A stretch of DNA of 64,000 nucleotides from Paramoeba atlantica (Eukaryota; Discosea): the NCBI GenBank assembly GCA_977017575.1, contig CDRNVI010000164.1, positions 1 to 64,000 of the forward strand, read 5' to 3'. Position 1 is the stretch's first letter. Each line of letters opens with the position of its first letter. Below, one piece after another: positions 12,960 through 23,243 of this stretch. Made by a program: the position numbers and the translations under genes. The notes beneath the pieces were generated by a model that was given only the letters and a program-made list of their open reading frames with translations, did not search any database and had not been told where the DNA came from.

Positions 12960-15900
12960 CTCAAATAATATCAAGAAAAATTCCCTCTTCTTTTACATCA
13001 CTCACACAAGTTCAATCCTTACTTACACTCCTTGAAATCTATTCACTCTGTTCATTCAAATCAGAAAGAAAAAAAGAAAAAGAAAGGAGAAAAGAAAAGA
13101 GAAAAGAGAAAAGAGATAAAAAAAAGAAAGAGAAAGAAAGAGAAAAAAGAAGAAAGAGAAAGAAAAAGACCAATATGGACAGAAAAAAGAGATTGATCTA
13201 TCACTCCAATTGTTGTTGGTCTGTACATTTTATGAGAGAGAGAAGAGAAAGAGAGAAAGAAAAAGAAAAGTGAAGAGACAAGATTGGTACATAACTTCCT
13301 TCTGTTGACTTTAATTGATCTCTGTTTTCTTTCCTTTTATTTTGAGAGAGAGAGAGAAAGAAGAAAAAAAAGAAAAGAGAAAAACAAAGATAAAGGAAAG
13401 AAAAAAATACCAATAGGTTTGAGAAAGTTCTTCAACTTTCAAATACTTTCTAAGCTTTTTTAATATATTTTTCACCTCTTTTAAATCAAAAAATTAGAAG
13501 AAAAGATGAAGAAAGAGAGAGAAAGACAAACAGAAAAGAAGAGAAAGGAAAGAAAAAAGAAAGAAAAGAAGAACCAACTAATCACACAATAACTGAGTTT
13601 AACACAAGTCATAATGGTAAAGTGATTAATCCCACAAAAAATCACTTTTGCTTCAAAGAAATTTTTTCAATTGAAACAAACCTTTGAGAAAGAGAAAAGG
13701 GAAAGAGAGAGAAGAAAAATAAATTTAAATCAAATGATTCAAGGAAGAAAAAAATGAGTAGAAAAAAAAAAGAAAAAATGGAAAAAAATAAATGGAGCAA
13801 CAAAACTTCAACAAGTTCAATTAACTGTTCCAACAAATTCTCTCTTTATTCAATAGAAGTTCAAAAAAATAAAAAGAGAGAAAAGAGAGAGAAAGAAAAA
13901 GAGAGAAAGAAAGAGAGAAGAGAGAAGAGAGAAAAGAGAGAAAAGAGAGAAAAGAGAGAAAAGAGAAACCAGAGTAACAGTTTGTTGATAGAAAATTTCA
14001 GAAGCAATAGGTATTGAAAGATCATTCAAATGAATTGTTATATTCTTAATATCTTTATCCTATTTTATTTTTTATTAGAGAGAGAGAAGAAGAGAGAGAA
14101 GAAGAGAAAGAAGAAGAGAGAGAAACCTTCTCTTTTGTTAATCAACTCACAAGTTGGTAAAGAGAAATAAGAAACAATATCTCTAAATAAACAACATTTA
14201 TTTGTTCAGAAAAAGAGGGAAAAACAAGAAGGAATAGTATTGAAAGAGGGAGAAAGAAGGAGAAAAAGAAGGAGAGGTTTCAGCAAATTCACTCTCTATT
14301 CAATAAAAGTTCAGAAAAATAAAAAGAGAGAAAAGAGAAAAGAGAGAAAAGAGAAACCAGAGTAATGGTCTGTCAACAGAGAATTTCAGAGGCAATAAAC
14401 ATTGAAAAATCATTAAAACAAATTGTTATATTCTTAATATCTTTATTCTATTTTATTTTTTTATTAGAGAAAGAGAAGAGAGAAGAGGAGAAGAGAAGAG
14501 AAGAGAGAAGAGAAGAGAAAGAAGAAGAGAAAGAAGAAGAGAGAGAAACCTTCTCTTTTATTAACCAACTTACAAGTTGGCAAGAAGAAATAAGAGACAA
14601 TATCTTTGAATAAACAACATTCATTTGTTCAACCAATCCTTAAATATTTCATTCTTTTTTCTGATAAAAGAGAAGAGAGAAGATAAGAACAAAAAAGAAA
14701 GAAAAGAAAAGAAAAAAGAAAAAAGAAAAAAAGAAAATACAAAATACAAAAAGAAATTATGTTCTATTTTGGGTTTAAGAAAAGTAAAATCAATAAAAAT
14801 AATAATAAGAGGAACAAAAACAGAAAGGAAAGAGATGAGAAAAAAGAAAAAGAAGAAAAAGAGAAAGAGAAAGAAAAGAGAAAAAGAAAAAAGAAAAAAG
14901 AAAGAAAAAAGAGAAAAAGAAAAAGACCAATAGAGACTTTTCTGTTTGGATTTGAGGAAAGAAGATTGATCTATCACCTCAATTATTGTTGGTCTGGACA
15001 TTTTATGAGAAAGAAAAAGAAAAAAAAGAAAGAAAGAAAAGAAAATAGAGAAAGAAAAGAAAGAAAGAAAAGAGAGAAAGAAAAGAGAGAAAGAAAAGAA
15101 AGAAAGAAAAGAAAAGAAGAAAAACAAAAAAGAGAAAGAAGAAGAGAAACAAATAAGGGAAAGAATTAGAATGAATTTCAAGTAATTTTGCTCTCTTTTT
15201 CTTCCTTCCTTCTCTTTCTCTTTCTCTCTTTCTCTCTTTCTCTCTTTCTCTCTTTCTCTCTTTCTCTCTTTCTCTCTTTCTCTCTCTCTTTTCTCTCTTT
15301 TCTCTCTCTTTTCTTTTCTTTCTTTCCCTCTTTCTTTCTGTTTTGTTTTTTTTCTCTTTTCTTTCTCTCTCTCCTTTTCTTTCTCTTTTTTTCCTTCTCT
15401 TTGAGAGAAAGAGAGAGAGAAGAAGAAAAAGAAAAGAGAAAAACAAAGATAAGGAAAGAAAAAATTACCAATAGGTTTGGGAAAGTTCTTCAACTTTCAA
15501 ATACTTTCTAAGCTTTTTCAATATATTTTTCGCCTCTTTTAAATCAAAAAATTAGAAGAAAAGATGAAGAAAGAGAGAGAAAGACAAACAGAAAAGAAGA
15601 GAAAGGAAAGAAAAAAGAAAGAAAAGAAGAACCAACTAATCACACAATAACTGAGTTTAACACAAGTCATAACAGCAGGGTGATGAATCCCATAAAAAAT
15701 CGCTTTTGCTCCAAAGAAATTTTTTAAATTGAAACAATCTTTGAGAAAGAGAAGAGAGAAAGGGAGAGAAGAGAAATAAATTTAAATCAATTGATTAAAG
15801 AAAGACAAAAATGAGTAGAAAAAAGAAGAAAAAATGGAAAAAAAAAATAAATGAAGCAACAAAACTTCAACAAGCCCAATTAACTGTTCCAACAAATTCG

Positions 15901-17100
15901 CTCTCTATTCAATAGAAGTTCAGAAAAATAAAAAGAGAGAAAAGAGAGAGAAAGAAAGAAAGAGAGAAGAGAGAAGAGAGAAGAGAGAAGAGAGAAGAGA
16001 GAAGAGAGAAGAGAAGAGAGAAAAGAGAGAGAAGAGAAACCAGAGTAATAGTCTGTCGACAGAAAATTTCAGAGGCAATAGACATTGAAAGATCATTCAA
16101 ATGAATTGTTATATTCTCAATATCTTTCTACTATTTTATTTTTTATTAGAGAGAGAGAGAGAAGAGAGAGAAGAGAGAGAAGAAGAGAAGAGAGAGAAGA
16201 GAGAGAAGAAGAGAGAGAAACCTTCTCTTTCATTAACCAACTCACAAGTTGGCAAGGAAAAATAAGACAACATCTCTGAATAAACAACATTCATTTGTTC
16301 AACCAACCCTTGAACATTCCATTCTTTTTTCTAATAAAAGAGAAGAGAGGAGATAAGGACAAAAAAAAAAGAAAAGAAAAGGAAAAAGGAAAGAAAAAAA
16401 GAAAAAAAGAAAAAATACAAAATACAAAAGGGAATTATGTTCCATTTCGGGTCTGAGAAAAGTAAAATCAATAAAAATAATAATAAGAGGAACAAAAACA
16501 GAAAAGAGAGAGGGGAGAGAAAAAAAAAAGAGAAAGAGAAAGAGAAAGAGAAAGAGACTAATAGGGACTTTTCTGTTTGGATTTGAGGAAAAAAAATTGC
16601 CAATTATTGTTGGTCTGTACATTTTATGAGAGAGAGAAGAGAAAATAAAGAAAGAAAAGAAAGAAAGAAAAGAAAGAAAGAAAAGAAAGAAAGAAAAGAA
16701 AGAAAGAAAAGAAAGAAAGAAAAGAGAAAACATCCAAAGAGTAAGAAGGATTACAAGAAGAATGAGGAGTCACAAATGTTGATTTTTGAGAAGAGACCAC
16801 AGAGAAGGGGAGAAGAAGAAGAAGAAGAACTTTCTGGTTTCTCTTTTTTTCTTGAGATGAAAAGAAGAGAGAAAGAGATAAAAGAAGAGAAAGGAAGAGA
16901 AAGAAGAACAGAAATGAAAAAGAGAAAGAATTAGAATGAATTTCAAGTAATTTTACTTTCTTTTTCTTCTTTCCTTCTCTTTTTCTTTCTCTCTTTCTCT
17001 CTTTCTCTTTCCCTCTTCTCTTTCTCTTCTCTTTTTCTTGAAAAAAATAAATAAATTACCTTGACCATTTACGAGAAGGAGGAGAAGCAAAAAGGAGGGA
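12690..17100. repeat. GA-rich subtelomeric segmental repeats
   Basis: The region is mostly purine on the plus strand (GAAA, GAGA and AAAG runs) with short unique landmarks that recur in the same order. One landmark near 13191, 14957 and 16590 reads TTGTTGGTCT at its core. Another recurs at 13409 and 15467, another at 13494 and 15551, another at 13968, 14355 and 16039, and another at 14125, 14550 and 16220. This gives about two and a half units of about 1.7-2.1 kb with internal duplication. The strand switches to pyrimidine at 15188-15400 and 16960-17035. The many open frames are low-complexity Lys/Glu or Ser/Phe runs and are not genes. Confidence 0.8.
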
Positions 17101-17819
17101 GAGAAGAGAGAGGGAGAGAAGAAGGAAAAGAGAGAGGAGCTTGTTTCTATTAAATAAATATTTAAATTAAAATTAAAATTAAAAAACAAAGGCAGAAGAG
17201 AAAGAAAAAGAAATGAGAGAGAAAAGAAAAGAAAAGAAAAGAAAAGAAAAGAAAAGAAAGAGAAAAAAACCAAAACGGAGAGAGAGAGAAACGAAAACAA
17301 AACAAAAAATTAATTCAAAAAATAGGTTTCTTTTTTTGAACCACACAAAAAGTGATGAGAATCGAGCAGTGTGTGGTTTTTTGTTTTTTGTTTTTGAAAT
17401 TCAAAAAAATTAGATTTCCTTTTAGTTTGTTAATTCTTATTCTTCTTCCTTTTTCTACTTGGTTTCAACTCCTTTTTTTACTTTTTTTTTCATCTGTCAA
17501 TTTGGAAGAGAAAAACATCTTCTTTCTTTTTGGTTCTGTTGGGAACCAAACAGAACCACTTCTTCTCTTCTCTTGCTCCAACCCCTCTGATCTCTGTCTT
17601 TCTTTCTTCAAGCAAGATTTGGATTTTTCCTTGTTTGTCTGTTTTGACTTTGCAGATGGTCCTTTGGAGATGATTCACTAAAACACTTCAAAAGCAGCCT
17701 GTCTTTGCTGCTCTGTGGAGTCACAAATAAAATTATTTCTTATTTTTCTCAACAAATCAATTTGATTTCAATAGATAAAAGAGTTCTTTTGCTCAGTCCA
17801 CTTTCACGTTTATTTATAA
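17101..17819. other. AT-rich spacer, no gene seen
   Basis: Begins with purine runs and a (GAAAA)n patch (17220-17260), then T-rich DNA. Parts of 17480-17760 look weakly like 18910-19120, with a shared TTTTTCCTTGTTTGT. These could be worn LTRs of the copia scraps between them, but the match is too poor to rely on. Confidence 0.3.
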
Positions 17820-18880
17820 TGTCGATCAAAACTGAGATTCTCAGGCTCGCCCAGACTAACTACTCTATATGGAAGAGTGCTGTCCACACACACACAAATC
17901 CATGCTGCAAATGGCTGGCATTACATCAGCAAGAACATTGAACCTAACACTGTTGATGGTCCTGAAAACATCAAGTCATATTGGACAGCAGCCTTGCTCA
18001 TAACATCCTCTGTTTCAAGTGAGTTGGCATATCTGGTCACTACCGAAAGTGATGAAAGCTAATACAATCCGTCAGTTTCCTGGGCGCACATCCTGTGAAG
18101 AAAGTCAAAGCGATCTGTACCGATAGTTCTAAAGAGTACAACACTTGGAGGTTATGTTCTTATTTGGATAGAAGAGGTATTCAGAAGGAGACACCTGTGC
18201 CCTACTATCAATGTAAAGGAAGAAGTTTGAAAGCAAGGCGCAACAATATGCATTTTTCTTGGGATTGCATCAGAACACACACAGCGGATATCTTCTTCGT
18301 CCAATCAATAAGGAGGGAAAGACATCATCACCCAAGATGCTCATTTTCGAGAAACAATCTTTCCAAAACTTGAACCTCAATTTCTAATTTCACTCAAGCT
18401 CTCACTTTTCAACAGGTTTATATCTGAACTGTAAACCAAACGAAAGTATGGTCTCACCTTTGATTATTCTGAAGCAAAAAGAAGAGGAAGAGGAAGAAGA
18501 AAAGACTATCAGAGGATGAAGAAACTGAGAGTGACACACCTCCTGGTACACTGCTGTTACAATCCGATCTTGTGATTGCAGGGAAGAATATATTTGATGA
18601 GGGTGATGAAGAAACCAATCACAATCCTGAGCCTAAAACAACTTTCCACCAGTTCGGAGAAGTTCGAGAGTAGTTCCTGTGCCAAACCATCATTACCCCC
18701 TTGATCTCATCTCTGAGATCACAAAGCCCCTGAGCCAAAATCCTTCAAACAAGCAATTGCATGGTGTAATGAAATGATTGAAACCAACAATTACCATACT
18801 TTTCGTTCGCTCTTTTCACTAAATCGAAGAAAAAACTCATTCTGATTTAATCCAAACAGCATCCTCATTTTGTTCCGAAT
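17820..18880 (+). mobile_element. Ty1/copia scraps (gag, integrase, linker)
   Basis: Three plus-strand pieces in copia order but shortened. A gag N-terminus of the Asn-Tyr-x-x-Trp type lies at about 17821-18060. An integrase piece (about 18095-18370) has the Asp-x-x-x-Glu and Gly-Ile surroundings typical of the family. A pre-RT linker with a Pro-Val-Pro-Asn-His pattern lies at about 18640-18740. The element is badly broken, lacks most of its length and has no confident LTRs. Unlike the telomere-proximal fossils it still has ordinary CpG content, so it probably has a different history. Confidence 0.6.
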
Positions 18881-19182
18881 TATCAATCACCTCTTCAAAA
18901 AAACAAACTCACTCACCATTGGAAGACTTTTGTGAGAAAATCTTCTCTTTTCCACCCTGCTGAATGAAAAAGAAACCAACAAGTTTTTTCTATATTTGTG
19001 GTTTTTCCTTGTTTGTAATTGTTTGACTTCGGCAATTGCAGAACTGCCCCAATAATGTGAAGAGAATTTATTTTTGTAGTTTTTTCTTTGAGTCAAATTA
19101 TTTGAAAGAGAAAGACATGTTGCCAAAAAAGATTTATCACATCCTTGAAAGTAGTTGAAGTTGAAAGAAGGAAAGGGTTATT
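18881..19182. other. Spacer, no gene seen
   Basis: AT-rich, with no supported open frame. See the spacer at 17101-17819 for a weak possible LTR-like similarity. Confidence 0.3.
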
Positions 19183-19640
19183 TTATTCCAAAGTCTCGAC
19201 TTTTCGACTTTCATCTTGATAATGTTCAACAAGATCTTCGACTGCTTTGATTAGATAAGTCACCACCCGGAAACCATGGATACTTTCTTGAAAAACATCA
19301 TTCTCTTGAAAAACTGTGCCGTGACACTTCTGAAATTGGTGGAATACAAGACAGAGAAAGTTAGGATGCATAGTTTGAATTCGTGCCCCCCTTCCACCAT
19401 TCTGATGCTGGAAACAAACCAAATCATTTTGTGGTAATGGATGATCACGATCACAATCTTTAATATTTGGTTCAACAAAACAGGAATAATACATCAATAA
19501 ACCTGAGTTGTAAATTGGATCTTCTGAAGATCATCCACATGAAGGCTAGAACCTCCATTCTTGGCCAATTTCTTGTATTCTTCTGATGGTCGGATCAGGT
19601 TCGAGACAGTCACTAAGACAGTCACTGAGAGAACAAAAAA
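19183..19640 (-). pseudogene. Uncharacterised coding fragment
   Basis: A minus-strand frame of about 104 codons (19497-19183) has balanced, protein-like composition with Cys, His, Trp-free helices and an acidic C-terminus. It is unlike the low-complexity frames around it. Just upstream on the same strand (about 19620-19515) another frame gives a second protein-like piece ending near a possible GT donor at about 19514. Either the two are exons or a frame was lost between them. I do not recognise the protein. Confidence 0.35.
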
Positions 19641-19892
19641 GAAGAAGAAGAAGAAAAGAACAGGAGAAGAATTAATTCTGAAAGAAGAAAAGGAGCCAAG
19701 ACAAGGAAAAGGGGAGTGTCAGGAGGAGACGTTTAATGAGATGAAGAAGAAGGGAGTGTTGAATTTTGTCTTTGTTTTCGAGCAAGCTTCTGGTGCACTG
19801 CATCCTTTTTCGACCTCTCTCTCTTTTCTGATTCTGACTCGTTTTCTTTTCTCTTGATACCTTCTTTGCTTTTCTCTTCGTTTTTTTTTCTT

Positions 19893-20970
19893 TCCTCATT
19901 ATTTGTTGCCTGTTTGAAAAGAAAGTAATGAAACAAAGAAGCCAAGAGAGAGAACCTTTGACCAAGGAGTCGCAGTTGCATCAGCAACTCCAGGGCGAAA
20001 ATAAAAAACTGGATTAAGAAAGAAAGAGAGAAGAAAGAGAAGAAGGAAAGAAAAAGGAGGAGAGAAAAATTATTATTTGAAAAAGAAAGAGAGAGAAGAG
20101 AAAAAGAGAAAAAGAGAATAGAGAGGAGAGAGAAAAGAAAGAAAAGAGAGAGAAAAAGAAGAAGAGAGAGAGAAAAGAGAGAGAGAGAAAAAAGAGAGAG
20201 AGAAAAGAGAGAGAGAGAGAAAAGAGAGAGAAAAGAGAGAAAACCATCAATTTGAGTCCCAGAACCACAAAAAAGAGGAAAAATTTTTTGAATTCCACAG
20301 GAAATTCTTCTTCAAAAAGTTGATTTGATAAAAAGTGAGAAAGAGAAGAGAAAGCAAAAGAAGAGAAAGAGAAAGAGAGAAGTGAAAAGAAAAGAGAGAG
20401 AGAGAGAAGTGGAGAGAGAAAACCTTTTCTCTTGCTTCATTCGTATTTGTTGATTGTTTTGGGCATGACATCCTTGCTCCTAAGAAAGAGAGAGAGAGAG
20501 AAGAGAGAAGAGAAGAGAGAAGTGGAGAAGAGGAGAGAAAATTTTATTGAGAAGGAAAAAGAGAAAGAGAGAAAGAGAGAAAGAGAGAAGAGAGAGAGAG
20601 AAAAGAAAAGAGAAAGAGAGAAAGAGAGAAAGAGAGAAGAGAGAAGAGAAAGAGAAGAGAGAAAGAGAAGAGAGAAAGAGAAGAGAGAAAAGAAACCTCC
20701 TCTCATATCTAAAGGTGAATTTCTCTTTTTTGGTGATTTTCTATTTATTTGAATGAGAAAGAGAAAAGAGAGAAAAGAGAGAGAGAAAGAGAGAGAGAGA
20801 GAGGAAGAGAAAGAAAAGAGAAAGAAAAGAGAAAGAAAGAGAGAGAGAGAAGAGAGAAGAGAGAAAGAGAGAAAAAGAAAACGAACAAATTTGTTGTGAC
20901 TTTTCTCATTATTTGTTGCCTGTTTGAAAGGAAAGTAATGAGACAAAGAAGCCAAGAGAGAGAGAACCTG
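19893..20970. repeat. GA-rich block between 68-base direct repeats
   Basis: A 68-base segment starting TCTCATTATTTGTTGCCTG at about 19893 recurs almost unchanged at about 20904. Between them lie two long runs of GAGA/GAAA (20010-20250 and 20480-20880) around a short non-repetitive part (20250-20470). The layout suggests a local duplication or an insertion bounded by direct repeats. The long open frames across it are simple-repeat artefacts. Confidence 0.65.
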
Positions 20971-21224
20971 GGATGATGAGGGTTGTTGTTGTAACCTTGA
21001 GGACTTCCGGGGAGGTAAAGAAGGGAGAGGTTGGTTTCTTTTTTTGTTGTACCAATGCTTTTGGTACACGCATTGCTTTTCCTTCCTTTCTTGTTTTTCA
21101 GTTTCTGTCAGTCTTGCGAGTTTGTCTCTGTATCTTTCCATGGAAAAAGAGAGAACAGAATTCACATGATTTTCACGTTTCTTTTTTGGAAAATCGCGTC
21201 GGAAGAGTTTGAAAAAACTCTCAT

Positions 21225-22243
21225 TTTTTCTTTTTTTTTTTTTGTTTTGTTTTGAGATGAAAAAGATTTTTATTCGAAAAAGATGGTCATAAGAGTAGGG
21301 AATGGTTGCACATTTGGCAGAATATCTCACCCAGTGAGAGGAGGAACTGCAGAAAAAGGGGGTAGTACATGTGGAAAAGAAGAGGGGGGAATGGAAATGT
21401 CATTTAGATTGAGAAATGATGAGAAGCACAGAGAATGATGGGTCAAAAGGGGGTTGCTGGGTTTTAGATTTTCCTGTATGCTCATCATGTGGTTTGCCAT
21501 TGCTTTCATTAGTGCAGCTGAAATCTTCTTCTTTGCTGTTCTCAAGAAGAGGGAGAGGGGGTTGGCATCTAGAACCCGGTCATTTTGGAGGGCAATTGAG
21601 GCAAGGGACCGTAGGAGTGCACTAATGTCAGGGGATATTCCACCACCTGAGGATGAAGATGCTGGAAGGAAGATGACTTCACCTTGGAGATCGGAAAGAG
21701 TTATTTGTTTAAAGGTCCATTTCTCCTCAGGGGTGTCTCTGTCCCTTCCTGCATTAAAGTCTGTTTCAGTCAGATGTCTGTCCACATATTCTCTGCGTTT
21801 TATGATCCTGGCATGGTGTGCAGGTGAGAGGGTGTTGAGTGTGGGGTCAGAGTAGGTTTTGGTGGGTGTTTGGATCACACAACAAAAGCGGGGGGTTATG
21901 TGGGTTGACACAACTCGAACATTAATACACAGATCCTGGTCCCCTTGCCACTCACGGATTGTAAGATCAGGTTGCTTGTGTGACTTCCCAATTGGCCAGT
22001 AGGCTCCATCTTGGATTGTTGTTTTTCCTGCCCAGTTGGCAATGTTCTTGAGTTCATCACGGAGAGCATGGTGTCTTCTTGTGGTTCCTCTTCCACGACT
22101 GGTGCAGTCTGAGAGGTGGAGGAAGGATGCAGCACAGAGTTCTTTTTCACAAAATCCACACTTGACAGTCCCAAGTTCACAGAGAGCCCCAAGGTGTGGG
22201 TCAACGATGTCAAGCCTACGTCGGTAGGCTTTTTTATTCTTTT
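21225..22243 (-). mobile_element. 5'-truncated LINE-type retroelement, C-terminal domain
   Basis: The minus-strand frame is open from about 22243 to the stop at 21327, about 305 codons, and then a run of A (T on the plus strand, 21225-21256) follows like a poly-A tail. Near 22165-22080 there is a zinc-ribbon pattern Cys-x2-Cys..His-x3-Cys followed by Arg-His-His. Near 21970-21915 there is Pro-Asp-Leu-Thr-Ile and then a strand ending Ile-Asn-Val-Arg-Val-Val. This pairing of a zinc ribbon with a PD-(D/E)XK-like nuclease occurs at the C-terminus of several non-LTR retroelement polymerases. No reverse transcriptase is present. The usable frame has no ATG, GTG or TTG in its first third, so it is a 5'-truncated insertion and not a gene. 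Confidence 0.5.
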
Positions 22244-23243
22244 TTTATTCTTTTTTTTTCTTTTTTTTTTTTTTTTCTTTTTTTTTCTTTTTTTTTCTTT
22301 TCTTTTTTTCTTTTCTTTTCTTTTTCTTTTTCTCTTTTTTTCTCTTTCCTTTTTGTCATTTTTATTCATATCTGATTTTCTGAAACAGATTTACCTTTGC
22401 ATTGTCTGGTGTTTTCCTTTCTGCAGAATCAAATTGCTGAATGTAATTTATCTTTCTCGAATGTCTTTATTAATTTAAATTAATAAAGAATTATTTTCTC
22501 TCTATATCTCTTTCTTTCTCTTCAAAAAAGAAGAGGAATTTGAAGAAGAATGTTGTCGAGCTGGCTTCTGTGTTTCTTTTGAATCCTTTCCAAGTTGATT
22601 AAGATTGTTTCAAAAATTCTCAAAAAGGCCAGTTCAGTTTTTTCTGCAATTCAAAAAAGGATTATTTGCTTTTTTTTTTAGCCTATTCTACTCTCAAAAT
22701 CAGTTTATTTGTCAAAGGACCCTATTTCTGTCGAAATAGGGAATTTGTTGTTGAAAATTTGTTGAAAATTTGTTGAAAATTTGTTGTGTATTTTTCACAA
22801 CAAAAGAATTTGATTTCAAGTATGGTACACTACTCTCATATGTGAGAGAATAACAAGAAAAGAAACAAGAAGAAACTTTGAAGAGAATAAGTTTATTTGT
22901 ATTAGCAAACAGATTTTGTGAGAAAGAAGGAGTGAGAAAAAACAGCAAAAAAGAAAAGAATGTTTCGAACAGAAATGAAAGAAATATGAAATGAAAGAAG
23001 AAAGAAGAAGAAGATAGAGAAAATAGAGAAAATGCCAGTTGAGGAAAGGAAGCTGGATCATTTGGTGAAGGAAAGATGATAGAATCGTAAAACTGGGAAG
23101 AGGAAAGAAAAAAATTAAATTCTTCAAAGAAATAGAGAAAAGGAGAAAAAGAAAAGGAGAAAAAAGAAGAACAAACAAAATAGAGAAAAAAACCTCTCTC
23201 TCTCACTCCTCACTCTTTCAAAGTTTAAAAGATTCAAAAACAC
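22244..23243. other. AT-rich spacer downstream of the giant gene
   Basis: A T-rich run (22240-22340), then mixed DNA with an ATTAATTTAAATTAATAAAG patch near 22470, a perfect hairpin at 22720-22741 and a short tandem array of AATTTGTTGAAA-type units (22742-22790). Nothing in it looks coding. Part of it should be the 3' untranslated region and terminator of the minus-strand gene that ends at 23244. Confidence 0.45.
22720..22741. other. Perfect 9-bp hairpin
   Basis: CCCTATTTC, loop TGTC, GAAATAGGG. It lies about 500 bases past the stop codon of the giant minus-strand gene and directly before an AATTTGTTG tandem array. Its role is unknown; transcript end structure or transposon sub-terminal repeat are possible. 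Confidence 0.55.

Noticed and set aside
12786-16934. Many open frames of 60-290 codons rich in Lys/Glu/Arg or Phe/Ser/Leu
   Set aside because: They are translations of GA or CT simple repeats, open in several frames at once, without splice partners or balanced composition.
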